This document shows, piece after piece, positions 24,961-37,966 of a DNA stretch of 64,000 nucleotides; position 1 is the stretch's first letter; the number at the start of each line of letters is the position of its first letter. Position numbers and translations under genes: made by a program. Below the pieces are notes generated by a model that had not been told where the DNA came from, ran no database searches, and saw only the letters and a list, made by a program, of their open reading frames with translations. The stretch covers positions 248,001 through 312,000 of the forward strand of contig JAPYXD010000169.1 in NCBI GenBank assembly GCA_030998225.1, read 5' to 3'. The DNA is from Diplolepis rosae. Its lineage: Eukaryota > Arthropoda > Insecta > Hymenoptera > Diplolepididae.

Positions 24961-25027
24961 AAAAATTAGAAAGTTTCGTTTTCACTATAACAACTTATTA
25001 TTTAGTTATTTACTTTTATTTATTTAT

Positions 25028-26004
25028 CTACTTTTTATCCAATTTATTATTTCTTTCAACTAATAAGTAAACATGCTGTCCTACCTCAAAGTTTCGCTCA
25101 TTTAGTTTCCTGTCACAATATTGCTTACATCTTCTTTTCGCGGCTTCTAACCTGGCAACAACCATCGATTCTGTTTCAATTAGCCTTTGGAGAATATCGT
25201 TCACTAATTGAACGTATGTTCTACGTACATTTTCCTCTGCAAATTCCGACGGTTTTCGAGCATCGTGACCAAAAACTACTCTATGTGGGGATAAGCCTGT
25301 GGATTCTTGTACTGCAGTATTAAAAGAGAACATAGCATAAGGCAACCATATATCCCAATTAGTACGTTCGCAGTAATGTCAAAGATACTCGATGAAAGCA
25401 TGATGACTACATTCTAATGCGCCTAAAGATTAAGGATGATAAGCGCTTGATTTGTATTTTCGAATTTTAAATATTTTTGCAATACTGTTCATTATTTCGC
25501 TCAAAAAGTTACTCCCTTGATCTGTTTGTATTGACTCAGAACATTCGAATACACAAATTATGTGTTCAGTTAACGCGATTGCTACCGTAGTTGCATCAAT
25601 TTTACATAACGGAAGGGCAACCGAATATTTACTGAAACAATCTTGCCAAGTTAACATATTTCCAAAATCAGTTTTAGGTAAAGGACCCACTATATCCATT
25701 TGAATTTTTTGGAATACTCTACTCGGTTAATCAGTTATCATCATCGGTTGTCTAGTTTTAACCCTTACAAATTTTCTTTTCTGACAAAAATCACATGTTT
25801 TGCCATATTTTCGAATGTCTTCTCAAATTCCTGGCCAATAATAATTTTCACGAACGCCTTCATATGTTTTCGTTTCAGCTAAATGACCACCTGCTACCTA
25901 ATCGTGATCAAGAAAATTTTATTATCAAATTTTTCTTTTACAAAAAGATTGAAAATATAGTACTTTCCATTTTTAAGACAAATCACATGTCCTAATTCAG
26001 GATT
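25028..26004 (-). pseudogene. E2 integrase, broken
   Basis: Reading leftward, a CDFCQKRK half of the zinc-binding domain lies near 25790, an in-frame stop follows, then MDIVGPLPK opens the core (25699-25430). TDQGSNF holds the second Asp. The core ends at a stop just after SSAYHP. The C-terminal domain follows in another frame (25345-25028). Integrases insert the cDNA into the host genome; this one cannot be made whole. Confidence 0.8.
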
Positions 26005-27555
26005 TTAAATTTTCAAATCAGCTAATTTAATTAATCCTTTATTAATAAGATCACGACCTACCGAAGTTGTTATAATACAGTCACATGACATAAAGTTTAA
26101 AATATAAGCGTCTCGAGGCCAAATTTTATCTTTTTGATCTTTTATTAAAGAATTTAACAAATTCTTTGTACCGGTTTGCATTGGCATAATTTTTGCATTA
26201 ATATTACTCACTCTTGTTTCATTTTTCTCAGCTATTTTATCAACTAACCCGATTATTTCGCTTTCCTCATTTTCAGTTAATATGTCACTATCTTCTTCAT
26301 TCTCTATACAAGCATTTTGAATCTGCTTGTCTATTTTCACACAAATACCACACAAATAAGGTCTAAAATATTTTACTGCAAATACTATATATTGCTAATA
26401 TTTCTTTCTCGATAGCTGGATAGTTTAATTCTGCCACATTTAATGTACGAGATGCATATGCAGTCGGAAGATCCCGCCCAACAGGACCCTGAATCAATAC
26501 TGCCCCTAAAGCGTAATCAGAAGCGTCCGTCATCAGTACTGCCTCGCCAAAGTCAGGATACTTTAATAAAGGTTAAGAACATAGAATGTCTTTCGGTTTA
26601 TCAAAAGCACTTTGAGCATTTTCATTCCATTGAAAGGCTATTTTTTGTTTTAATAATAACGTAAGAGGTTTAGCTATACAAGCAAAATTAGCAACAAAAC
26701 GTCTATAATAACCAGCCAATCCCAGGAAATGTTTTATATTTATATTTGTTATATATGTTTTATATTTATCAGGTTTGACACCTTCCTCAGAAATCATGTG
26801 GCCCAAATAACCAATTTCTTTTCCAAGAAAATGGCATTTGTCAGGTTGGAGATCCAACCCTGCCGCTTTAAGTCGCCCTAAAAGTTTTTCTAACTTTTCC
26901 TGATGTTGTTTCAGGGATCGTGCATAAATAACAATGTCATCCATATACACGAACAACTCAACACCTTGCAATCCTGTCAAGACTCTATCCATGAGTCTTT
27001 GAAAGGTTGCAGGCGCATTCTTTAAACCGAAAGGCATCCTTCTGAACTCATAATGTCCAAAGGGGGTAGAAAAAGCGGTTTTATGGCGGTCATCAAGATG
27101 CACTTGAATTTGGTGAAAACAGATGCCAGGTCTAAGACACTAACATATTTTGCTCCCCCTAGTTGATCTAAGATATCTGTTATATTTGGCAACGGACACG
27201 CGTCCCCGACTGTCTTTTCATTGAGTTTTCGATAACCTATCACCATTATCCATTTTTTATTGCCATGTAAATCTAACTTTTTCGGAATCACCCACACAGG
27301 AGAATTATAAGGTGAATTTAACAAAGTAATCCCCCCATTGTCAAGGAGATCTTTACACTGTTTTGCAATTTCCTCTTTATGAATCTGTGGAGGTCTATAA
27401 ACTTTACTAATTACAAGTTGATTATCAGTTGTCGTTATTCTATGATAAACCAAAGGAGTAGATCCCAATTTGTCATTTTTTAATTTAAACTGAAATGAAA
27501 TTTTTTTTATAGATTGAAATAATGACTCTTTTTCTTCTTCGTTTAAATCATCCAA
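26005..27555 (-). pseudogene. E2 reverse transcriptase, RNase H trace and linker
   Basis: The segment 27555-27022 starts the RT (WVIPKK, VIGYRKLNEKT), and 27103-26573 in another frame continues it (MPFGLKNAP, YMDDIV, FLGLAGYYRRFV). The RNase H is reduced to traces at 26572-26360, apparently through an internal deletion. An open piece at 26355-26005 is the linker before the integrase. Confidence 0.8.
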
Positions 27556-27639
27556 TAATCTCCATGATTGGTAAAGTTATAAGTTGTATTGTGCGAGCTA
27601 TAAAATTTAAAGTGACACTTTTTGAAGCAGATTAAATGG

Positions 27640-27840
27640 AAATTCGGCCAGTTCATGTATTCATTTCTTTTCTTTCAAATTTAATAAAGAATTTTTTAAA
27701 AATGGCATTCCGAGTATCCCGTCGGCTTAAATAGCAAAACAATTTGGAACGACTTGAAATGAACAGATTTTATCATTAATATTAAGTTTTACTTCCCGCA
27801 TGATATTAATTATTTGTTCATTAATCTAGTCCAAGCAACA
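27640..27840 (-). pseudogene. E2 protease fragment
   Basis: Minus-strand reading shows a stretch like the E3 protease end (CSFQVVPN, then GILGMPFLK), with an in-frame stop. The DTG part is missing, because the element stops at the tandem array. Confidence 0.6.
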
Positions 27841-28924
27841 GGGAATTTGTTAGGACATTATTTCTTCTGGCACATGCAAGATGCACGCTCTCAAGTTTTT
27901 CTCGGCCTATACGGTACATATTAGTATCTAACTATTCGCCATTTTGTATATTTCACGATTTAAAATAATAAAAAATGCATCGTTTAACATCTAGTGGTGA
28001 TGAACATGAAATTAGGATGTGGCAAAGTAATTTAGAAACTTTTAAGTAATTTACCATCTAAGATTGTGGATTCACGAAAGTGGTTTCAATTAAATCTAAT
28101 AGATGTCACCTTAAGTCCTTATTTCATTTGATTAATACCACGGATCAACTGATATGTGGAATATACCAAAAATTGTTTGAAATGCTGAGATCGATGTTGG
28201 CATAGTGCGTTTAACACAGTGAGTCCCCGTCAAAGCATGTATACTCGGAGGTTCGATTCCTTCTGGAACATGCAAGATGCACGCTCTTAAATTTTGTTCA
28301 GCCTATACATATTACCGTCTAATTATTAGTCATTTTATATATTTCACGACTTAAAATAACAAAAAAATTCATCGTTTGACATCTGGTGGTGATGAAAAAG
28401 AAATTAGAATGTGACAAAATAATTTAGAAACTTTTAGATATTTTACCATCTATGATTGTGGATTCACGAAAGTGGTTCCAACTAAATCTAATAGATGTCA
28501 CCTTCGATTAATACCACGGATAAACTAATAAGTGAAATATACCAAAAATTGTTTGAAATGCTGCGATCGGTTTTTGCATGGTGCGTTCAACACAGTGAGT
28601 CCCCGGCATGGCATGTATACTCGGAAGTTCGATTTCTTCTGGCACAGTTAAGATGCACGCTCTCAAATTTGTTTCGCCCTATACATATCATTGTCTAAAC
28701 ATTAGCGACGTTATATATTTCACGACTTAAAATAATAAAAAAATTCATCGTTTAACATCTAGTTGTGATGTACAAGATATTATGATGTGACAAAGTAATT
28801 GATAAACTTTTAGGCAATTTACCATCTAAGATTGTGGATTCACGAAAATATTCGGGACCAAATCTAACAGATGTCACCTTCAGTCCTGAATCCTAATCTC
28901 ATTCGATTAATACCATGGATAGAC

Positions 28925-29553
28925 GGAAAAAAATTTGGTAGAAATGCTGCACTACCTCTGATGCTCCTGCAGGTTTACTTTTTTGTGGACTAACTGCTTT
29001 CCCACAATTGCGGGAGAGCTGTTAGCCCCACAGGAGGGAATGCTTCGACGAGTCATATAAACTGATATTTGACTACCCATTTCAATGGAAAATTCAATTG
29101 TTTTGATATTTCTGAAATCGTCGTTAATTATTATATCTTTTGAAGAATTTGTTTAATTTATTAAAATGATGTGAAATTATTTAAAATCTAAACATTGATG
29201 TTAGGTTAATTGTAAACAGATCGTAATGAACCAAAAAGTAATTCTATATATATATATATATATATTTATATAGGAAACATCATTTCAATGGGCACTTTCA
29301 TGTAATTCATAAAAAACTTAAAATTTGTACATTCGCCTGCTTTTGCATTTGTCTGCCGATGCGGTGCAACTACACTCCCTATCGAAAGGAACGCTGTGTT
29401 CCTTCGACGTAAGTCAACTACTCCCCCAAAAAGGGGCAGCTGCTCACCCACAGAGGGAACGCAGCATACCCAAATGCATAGTCCCACAACTCTCCTCCGC
29501 TAAACGCAACAGCTTCACCGTTAGGGGCAGCATCTGCGCCAAACTTTTTTCCG
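28925..29553. mobile_element. Non-autonomous DNA transposon inside the tandem array
   Basis: About 630 bp interrupts a repeat unit. Its ends (GGAAAAAAATTTGGTAGAAATGCTGC and the complement of GCAGCATCTGCGCCAAACTTTTTTCC) form imperfect inverted repeats that go on more weakly inward. It contains a TA microsatellite (near 29250). No transposase is encoded. The family and target duplication are not clear. Confidence 0.6.
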
Positions 29554-29862
29554 CGTAAAGCAATAAATAAAATATATCAAAAATTGTTTGAAATGCTGTG
29601 AGCGGTGTTGGCATGGTGCGTTTAACACAGTAAGTGCCCGCAAGGCATGTATACTCGAAATTTCGATTCCTTCTGGCACATGCAAGATGCACGCTCTCAA
29701 ATTTGTTTCGGCCTATATGGTACATATTAGCCTCTAAATATTAGCAATTTCATATATTTTACGACTTGAAATAAGAAAAACATTCAAACTTTAATATCTA
29801 ATGGTGATGAAAAAAATGAGGATTTGACAAAATATTTTAGAAACTTTTAGGTAATTTACCAT

Positions 29863-30064
29863 CCCTTGTAGAAAAAAATAATTGGACCCGATTGATCCAA
29901 TTGACCCCATTTCAAAAACATCATTGAAACCGATTGATTAATCGGATTCAATCAGGCGAGACCATTTTGAATCCGATTAATAAATTGGTTTCAATGATTT
30001 TTTGAAATGGGTCCATTCGGATCAATCGGTACCAATCGGGTCCAATTATTTTCTTCTACAAGGG
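29863..30064. mobile_element. Palindromic MITE, 202 bp
   Basis: The ends CCCTTGTAGAA and TTCTACAAGGG extend inward into long inverted arms of nearly 100 bp, so almost the whole element is a hairpin. Neighbouring units read TTACCATCTAAG without interruption. Here the MITE splits this sequence and leaves AT on both sides (29861-29862, 30065-30066), giving a 2-bp duplication. It has no coding capacity; a Tc1/mariner-like or other family is possible. Confidence 0.85.
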
Positions 30065-31233
30065 ATCTAAGATTGTGGATTCATGAAAATGGTTCCAGTT
30101 CCAGACACATGTCACCTTGATTCCTTATTTCATTTGATTAATACCACGGATAAACTAATAAGTGAAATATGCCAACAATTCTTTGAAACTCAGTAAGCGG
30201 TGTTGGAATTGTGCGTTTATCACAGTAAGTACCCGAAAAGTGCATGTATACTCGAAAGTTCGATTCCTTCTGGCACATGCAATATGCACGTTCTCAAATT
30301 TTGGTCGTCCTATACATATTATCATCTAACTATTTGCCTATTTTATATATTTCACTTCTGAAAATAACAATAACGAACTTCTTATAACTTCTAGCGTTGA
30401 TGGAAAAATAAATTAGTATGTGAGGAAAAAATCTATAAACTTTTAGGTAATTTACCATCTAAGATTGCAGATTGACGGAAATATTTGGAACTAAATCTGA
30501 TAGATGTCACCTTAACTCCTTATTTCATTTGATTAATGCCACGGATAGACTAATAAATGAAATATACCAAAAATTGTATGCATACACGAAAGTTCGATTC
30601 CTACTGGCACATGCATGTTGCCCCCTCTTAAATTTTGTTCAGCCTATAAATATTACCTTCTAAGTATTAGTCATTTTATATATTTCAGGACTTAAAATAA
30701 CAAAAACATTCATCGTTTGACATCTGTTGGTGAAGAAAAAGAAATTAGGATGTGACAAAATAATTTAGAAACTTTTAGGTATTTTACCCTATAAGATTGT
30801 GGTTTCACTAAAGTGGTTCCAACTAAATCTAATAGATGTCACCTTCTATTAATGCCACGGATAGACTAATAAATGAAATATACCAAAAATTGTTTGAAAT
30901 GCTGTGATCGGTGTTTGCATGTTGCGTTCAACACAGTGAGTCCCCGGCAAGGCGTGTATACTCAAAAGTTCGATTCCTTCTGGCACAGTTAAAATGCACG
31001 CTCTCAAATTTGTTTCGCCCTATACATATCATCGTCTAAATATTAGCCATTATATATATTTCACGATTTAAAATAACAAAAACATTCGTCGTTTGATATC
31101 TAGTGGAGATGGAAAAAGAAATTAGGATGTGAGAAAAAAATCTATAAACTTTTAGGTAATTTACCATTTAAGATTTTGGATTTACGGATGTGTTTGCAAT
31201 TAAACCTAATAAATGTCATCGTAAGTCCTAATG

Positions 31234-32360
31234 TGTTACGAGCCGCTTACGTGAGAATTGCGCGCACTCTCTGATTGGTCAGTTCTTTAGTGGCGTAAAT
31301 CCTTAAGAGGAACCGGGTAAATGTATAATTTTGAAATAAACAATGCACTAATCTCGAAACTGGTTATTGTTTAATAATCAAATGTATTATATTATTACAC
31401 GACCCGTTAAGTCTGGACTTATAATTTGAAATACCGTTCTTCGCGACGATTTACAAAAGATCTCGATTTTCTACAAATTCAACGAGGGAATTTGTAGAAG
31501 TTAAACGAAAGTATTCGATTGCAAGTCCTGAACATTCTAACCTTCCTTCACTCCACCAAGCTCACGCATCCCCTTTCACAACTCCCCCCACGCATGCCCT
31601 CTCTCTCTCTCGCTTTCACGCGCTGGCCCTCGCTAGGCCCAGCCCAATTTCCCGGAGAAGCTTGACTCGGAAAATCCGAGTCCGGAGAAGCCCGATTCGG
31701 AAAAACCCCAGCCTAAGCCTCTCTTCTCTCAGCTGCAAGATTTTTTTATGGCGCTTACAGTCTAAACGCAAAAGAAGGCAGTAAACAGTGAATCTTAAAG
31801 GATTACCTTTTCACTTCCTTCTGGCGACAGACATCCTATTTTAAATCTTTTATGTCTACGTAAATAAATAGTTTCAATACCTATTTGCCTATTGCCTATT
31901 TGTTTTGTTTTTGCCTATCTAAAATAGAAATGCATGTTACCTCTATAAATCCCTAGTTCTATCTTAAATTTAATTTATTTAAATCCTATCGTCCAGACTT
32001 AACCTTTCTTATCCTTAAAACTAGTATACGTAGTTGAAATATAAAACTTACAAAGAAATATTAGAACTAATTTACAATGTCGAGTTCCTCGACGAGTACA
32101 TATGTTAAACACTTGCAGAATAATCTTAGGTTTATTATTTAAAGATAGTAAATTATTGCTAAAGAATTTGTACGCTTTTTCCCAAGGTCTTTTATGATTT
32201 TTAGCTCCTTTCGGTGGGAAATTCATTTCTTCAGATAAGTCAGGAATTTCCTTAATTTAAACATATTTTATTTATTTCGAAATTGATAATCCCGCGAGTT
32301 TAATTCGATAGGTCGATTACGTAATCAACTTGGAGCGAGACTCTATAGTCGCTCGTTACA
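31234..32360. repeat. Solo-LTR-like segment, 1,127 bp
   Basis: It begins TGTTACGAGC and ends GCTCGTTACA, ten-base inverted ends of LTR type (TG...CA). AATG flanks it on both sides (31230-31233, 32361-32364), a 4-bp duplication typical of Gypsy integration. An AATAAA lies near 31341. No internal coding region is attached, so a solo LTR is the simplest reading. It ends the tandem array on the right. Confidence 0.6.
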
Positions 32361-33751
32361 AATGTCTAACAGATTACAGTCAATTCCCGCGAAAATTCAA
32401 ACAGAATTTGAAATCAGATAAAAGGATTTAACTTTTAACTGAAAGTAATAAAATTTAAATATTAGATTACACAGTTAAATTTCAAGGTTCGTTAATTCCA
32501 CTAAAGCTGAAGAGCCTTCTCGATAGGATGTATGGAAAAAGTTAAAGAGTCTATCGTTATTCCAGAATTTCGATCTCTATATTAATATTTGAGCTGAGAA
32601 ATTGAAGGAATTAACAAAATAAATTAAGAAAATTTAGTTGTTAACTTTCAAATTATAAAAAGGTTTATTCAATTACCGTTCGAAATCTATGAATAAAAAT
32701 TGAACAAATTAATCTAAGTTGAACAAATATTTTACAAGAGTGAATCCGCGAAATATTTCTAAGTCCGATAGTGAAACTAATTTTGAGGCCCGGAGCCACG
32801 TAGATCTAGGGTCGGAGTTGGATCGAACAAATCTGATCTATCAAGTAGTTCCTAATGAGCTCTCCGGGTCCTCGCGCATCTCGTGAATTAATTGCACAGC
32901 CCTACTCTAACTGATTTTATCGCCCTTTGGCCAATCACTCTTCATTCTCAAACCACGCGTGTCACCAAAAGATGACTTAATCCTTTTCCCTAGAATTATT
33001 CTATGACTGTCCCTGAACGGCGCCAAGTTTTACTTTAATAACAATTTCAGGGTGGTAATCTATAAGGTATCATTACTTGTCACCTAAACATCCTGTCAAA
33101 TCTTTCAATTTATGATTTCCTTGCAAAATCTTAGTTTTCAGTTACCATAAATGAAACGTCCTATAAATTATTCTTTCTACATACACAAATTTGCCAGTTT
33201 AAATATTAATTCTTTGAATTAATCTATTTTTCTAAACTATTGATTCTTTCAAGCATTCCGATCTCACATTCTGGGTGTTCTTATCATTTAAACAAATTTA
33301 ATCATTCTCTCTTTATTCTAGCCGATTCGCATTCCTTTCTCACAGTTTCTCTAATACCTATACAAAGAACTATATCCTATTTCCTTATCATTTCTAGTCT
33401 TGTAATCTTATCGTTATATTATATATTATTTATTATTATAATTATAACTAAATTATAATTATTCTTTGTTAGATTTAACCTTATTATTATTTATAATCAA
33501 GTTCGTTTCTTACATGCTAAGCCTTTCATGATTTAACCATATAAATTTTGTCAGTTCACCTTTGATTATTATTATTGTTGTCAATCTCTCTTATTTTCTC
33601 TTAATAATTCATGTAAAATCCTGTGTTTAAATAAATCTAATTAAATTCGATAATTTAAATTCGAGTTAAATTTTCGTTGTCCAGGAGGTGCTGCATCTAC
33701 TGGAATTATTCTCAACCAACAATCATTCTCAGATTGTTACACTTCTCCCCT
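32361..33751 (-). other. Retroelement leader/LTR-like sequence without genes
   Basis: No gene is visible. A primer-site-like motif lies at 33009-33025. To its right, sequence starting AGTTTTAC could be an LTR. Another possible LTR edge is TTGTTACA at 33751, next to the pyrimidine run CTTCTCCCC, which would fit a minus-strand polypurine tract of E3. The choices conflict and I cannot settle them. Confidence 0.35.
33009..33025 (-). other. Primer-binding-site-like motif (tRNA-Lys type)
   Basis: The minus strand reads TGGCGCCGTTCAGGGAC, similar but not identical to the complement of a tRNA-Lys 3' end (TGGCGCC and CAGGGAC agree; the middle differs). If real, it belongs to a minus-strand element whose 5' LTR lies to the right, not to E3 itself. 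Confidence 0.35.
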
Positions 33752-34529
33752 TATTTAAAAGGTTTTTGCCAATGGCATAACCTTTTATCAAAAGTTATCC
33801 TAAATTAAATATTATATTTAGCTTAATTTAGTTTAAGTTAACTGGTCCCTTAATTATATTTAGTTCTTTTCGGAGCTCGCGTTTAGCGGGATTGGATTTA
33901 TCTCCCTTCCCTACAGTCCGTTAAGTCTCGATTCTTATTGGCCGAGTTTGTTTTTCGGAGTTGGTTTTGCGAACGTTCATTGGTGCATAATTAAAAGGAA
34001 GGAATTTTCAACCTACCATTCTAAGAGAATTTCATCGAAAAGGTAGGTGGTTGTTTTAACTATTCCGGTGGTTATTTTAATTCGTATATATATTATTCCT
34101 TCTATGGTTAACTTATAAATTTTATTCCCCTTAATTTACTAACCCAAAATACTTTATTGTTTAGTTCTTGTAAAAATCATTCAAATTGTGTTTTTACTGC
34201 CTACCCCTTTTTCCTCTTTTTTTGATTCGGGTAAAAATTTTACACTTATTTTTCTCTTGGGTTTAGGTGATAGTATAAGGTGGTCGCCTCCCTCCTGCCC
34301 CTCTCGCTTCGAGTGGGTCGTTGATAGTGGACGCGCGGTGTTTCGTAGCACGTGGCTCGCGCAGTGACTCTCATTTCTGTTTCAGGCGAGACAGGGGTTC
34401 TCTATTCAATGCTACTTAATATGTTTATATTATTATCATTTTGTCCCTTTTTTTACCAAAGGAATAATTAATTTACTTAAGCCTATAATTAATTATTATT
34501 AATACTCATATATTTATGTTTATAAGTTT
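33752..34529 (-). other. E3 3' flank
   Basis: Downstream of the E3 integrase there is no open envelope gene. Pyrimidine-rich runs (near 33752 and 34290) are candidate polypurine tracts on the minus strand. GC-rich sequence near 34290-34360 stands out. Confidence 0.4.
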
Positions 34530-36275
34530 TTAGGATTCATAACGCAAAAACGCGTGCTTAATTCTATTCATGTGCACTATCACTTTAGTGCCATCGTTTT
34601 TAATTATTTCTACATTGTAATCGCTCGGAATCCGAGTTATTTTGAATGTGCCTTCATAATGATCGACAAATTTGTTCGATCTTTTCTCATTCAAAAGGTA
34701 AATATATTCTCCTACTTTGAAATTCATTTCGTTTATTTTCCTGTCATAATAAACTTTACAACGCTTTTTCGCAGATTCTAATCGTGGATGGACCATGGAT
34801 TCAGAGTCTACTAGGCGATTCAGAATGTAATCAACAAGTTTTTCGAAGGTCATTGGCACCTTTTCTTCAGCAAACTCAGAGGGAAGATTAACTTTTCTAC
34901 CAAATACAAGTTCATGGGGAGTCACACCTGTGGATTCATGGACTGAGGTATTAAAAGAGAAGATGGCATACGCAGCCACAAATCCCAGTCGTTCTTTCCA
35001 CAGTAGTGACGTTAGTACTCGACAAAAGTATGATGACTACGTTCTAGGGCTCCTAAGGATTGGGGGTGATAAGCTGAGGATCTTAATTGCTTTATTTTGA
35101 AAAGTTCCGCAAATCTGTCCATTATTTCACTCATAAATTGCGGGCCCTGATCAGTCTGTATATATTCGGGACATCCGAATCGACAAATAAACCGCTCGGC
35201 AAACGCTATTGCGAATGGCTCCCGAATATTTAGACAGACAGTCCTGCCAGGTCAGCATGTATTCGTTACCTCAGTCGGATTTGGGGAGTGGTCCCACCAA
35301 ATCCATCTGAATCTTTTCAAATACTCTACTAGGCGTATCAGTTAAACACATCGGTAATTTAGTTTTTACTCTTACTAATTTCTTTTTTTGACACGAACTA
35401 CAAGTTTTAACAAAATTTTGTACATCTTCCCTCATTGCATTCCAATAAAATCGCTCTTTAAGTCTTTGTAAGGTTTTTAATATACTTTCATGACCTCTAA
35501 CTACAAAGTCGTGACACTCGGAAATTATATTTAATCTTTGATTTTCCGGCGGTGTTGTTACTTCACCCGTACACACAGTTATCGAATATTCTCCCTTTCC
35601 AAAATAATTTTGAAAAATTAATTCTATTGTCGTCCACGGTAGTCTATCGAATCCGTTCCCTTTTTTCGAAATACTGATAGTTTTAAGTTTCATTTCTTCC
35701 ATGGCCTCTTTCAAAGTTACTACTGCTGACTCAATATTGGTTGCAAAAACTCTGTCATCAAAGTTTTCTTTGATGAACAGGTTCATTATTAATATTTTTG
35801 CGTTTCTTAGAGAAATTACTTGCCCTATTTCAACCTTTTCTTTATTCAAATCCGATAATTCCACAACTTCTTTATCCATTACTTCTCTACCAATTGGGGT
35901 TGTGAGAATGTGATCGCACGAGCAGAAATTCATAATGTGGTCTTCTCTCATCCACAGGTGTTCTTTAGAGACCTTGAATAAAGGGTTGAGCAAACTTCGT
36001 CCACTTTGCGACTCACTGGTCATTACTTGTATGTCCCCTTGTACCAAATCTTGATTGCTCCCATCCTCCAAATAGCTGAAATATTGACCAGACATATTCT
36101 CTTTTTCTTCATTAGTCAATTCTTTTTCCAAATCTCGATCGTTCATGCCCATGTTCGCACCCTTGTGTGTCCTTATTACCACAACCTTGTGCACTGCACC
36201 CATGTACGTCCCCTTGACTGCACCCTGTGCGTCCTTGTAATTGCACCCATGTGCATTTTTCCCTGAGGCGAACAT
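34530..36275 (-). pseudogene. E3 linker and integrase, broken
   Basis: The linker and zinc-binding half are open at 36275-35271 (HHCC-type pattern with CSSCQKKK, then MDLVGPLPK). The core at 35270-34980 is interrupted by stops and shifts, though traces such as TDQGP remain. The C-terminal domain (34979-34530) is open and shows SFNTSVHEST and ELVFGRK. Confidence 0.8.
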
Positions 36276-36316
36276 TGGCCACTTTCACATTTTCGTCAAT
36301 TTTACCGTTAGAAATT

Positions 36317-36877
36317 TTATTTAATTTTATTTTCGTCTCTTACCAAATCCATACAATCGTGATAGGAGGATAAGAACAATTTCTCTACCAGATGCTCATT
36401 ATTCTCGATCTCGTTTTCAAAAACTTCAACCATTTCTATATCCGCAAGAAGAGTTGCGGGGCGGCCGAAGGCGTCCCTGTTACCGACTCGCTCCTCGTCC
36501 TCGGATTCATCACTATCAATATCCATTCGTGACTCTTTATTTACATTTTCAAAAGGGGTTCGGGACAAAGCATCAGCGTTTGAATCTACTCGACCCGGCT
36601 TGTGCTGCACCTCAAAATCACATTCTCGCAATTTAATCTTCCATCTTGCTAGCTTCGATCCCAAGGTTGGATCGTTTAATTTGTGCAACCAAATTAAGGG
36701 TCGGTGATCGGTAACCAAAACGAAACTTCTTCCATAAATATAAGGCCTAAACTGTGTCACGGCGAAAAGTACTGTAAAGAGCTCTTTCTCGGTTACATTA
36801 TATCTTAATTGAGCTTTACCTATGGCTCGAGAGGCATACGCTATGAGGAGATCTTTGCCTATCGTTCCTTGACTCAA
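36317..36877 (-). pseudogene. E3 RNase H
   Basis: An open segment shows IAYASRAIG, VTEKELF, TDHRPLIWL and NADALSR, the standard RNase H landmarks of Ty3/Gypsy Pol. An acidic tail follows. RNase H removes the RNA strand during reverse transcription. Confidence 0.85.
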
Positions 36878-36912
36878 AATCGCGCCTAATGCATAGTCTG
36901 ACGCATCTGTAG

Positions 36913-37954
36913 TTACGATAAAGGGCTGACTAAAATTCGGGTACTCAAAAACTTACATTTTTCGGGTTGTAATAAAATATTAGCTGTTTTCAGTCTTCTC
37001 AACAATTTTTGCAACTTTTCGGTATGTTCCTGTAATGATTTTGAGTTGATGACTATATCATCCATGTATACAAAGAGTTCGTTTCCCTGTAGTCCCAATA
37101 GAATGCGATCCGCAAGTCTTTGGAACGTTTCTGGGGCATTTTTTAACCCGAATGGCATTATATTAAACTCATAATGCCCGAAAGAAGTGGAGAAAGCAGT
37201 TTTATATCTATCTTCTGATTCTACTTCGATTTGATAGAATCCTTTCAATATCAATATCAATGATGTTGGGCAAAGGGTACGCGTCACCTACTGTTTTTTC
37301 ATTTAGGGCTAGATAATCAATCACGACACGCCACTTTTTATCTCCCTCGTAATCCGCCTTTTTGGGAATCACCCAGACTGGCAAATTATAAGGTGAATTA
37401 GATGGGATTATCGATTTATTCTTTAATAATTCTTGGGTATCTTTTTCGATTATTTCTTTATGCGCAGGAGGGTTTCTGTAACCGTTTTTATAAATTGGGG
37501 TATTATCAGTTAGATTAATTTTATGCTTAATAGCGTTAGTACACCCTAATCGGTCTCCTGGTAGGTAAAATTGGTTGGGAAATTTCGATGTCACGGAAAT
37601 TAGACTCACTGTTTCTTCTGCATTTAAATCAGAAGTATTTAATATTTCAATTAATCGCTCCATTCTTTCCCTGTCCTGATCTTTTACCATTTGTTTACAC
37701 TCCTTTTTATTTTTGGGTTCCGCTGTCTCAAATTCTTCCAAAACTACGGGAGGTATGGTCAGTTCTACGTTTGTAGCAGTCGCGTTCGTACAACAGAGTT
37801 TAATGACCCCTTCTTTTACCCGAACTAAAGTTTCCCCCAGGTATATTCCTCGTCCTAAATCTAATCTGGGTAAATAACCTTCGCCTATTTCGCGGTTTTG
37901 TACGGTGAGCGTAAATAGTTTTTTAATTCTTGGTTTTAATTTTATTCTAGGGTT
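36913..37954 (-). pseudogene. E3 reverse transcriptase with internal deletions
   Basis: Segment 37741-37208 holds the N-terminal RT part (WVIPKK, VIDYLALNEKT). Segment 37287-36913 in another frame holds GFYQIE, MPFGLKNAP and YMDDIV. Part of the palm between them is deleted, and a second deletion after the KCKFL motif joins directly towards the RNase H. The region 37742-37954 is the Pol part just after the protease. Confidence 0.8.
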
Positions 37955-37966
37955 TTTATTTTCTCA

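Larger units (their letters stand above)
25028..27840 (-). mobile_element. E2: Ty3/Gypsy pol remnant
   Basis: On the minus strand a protease end, RT, damaged RNase H and integrase follow in order. LTRs and gag are missing; the 5' side runs into the tandem array at 27856. Wording of the motifs is close to E3, so E2 and E3 are related families. Confidence 0.8.
27856..31233. repeat. Tandem array of about seven tRNA-like units of 330-400 bp
   Basis: A unit of about 380 bp repeats head to tail. The marker AAGATTGTGGATTCAC-like recurs near 28066, 28445, 28830, 30070, 30462, 30795 and 31170. Most units contain an A-box-like TGGCATGGTGCG and, about 50 bp on, a B-box-like GGTTCGATTCC (near 28249, 28626, 29661, 30260, 30590, 30968), as in tRNA-derived SINEs. 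One unit (about 30560-30600) lacks the A-box part. Units 3 and 4 are separated by inserted DNA transposons. No protein gene is supported. Confidence 0.8.

Noticed and set aside
27856..31233. CRISPR array
   Set aside because: Units are about 380 bp, diverged along their whole length, with no short repeat/spacer pattern, and the genome is eukaryotic.
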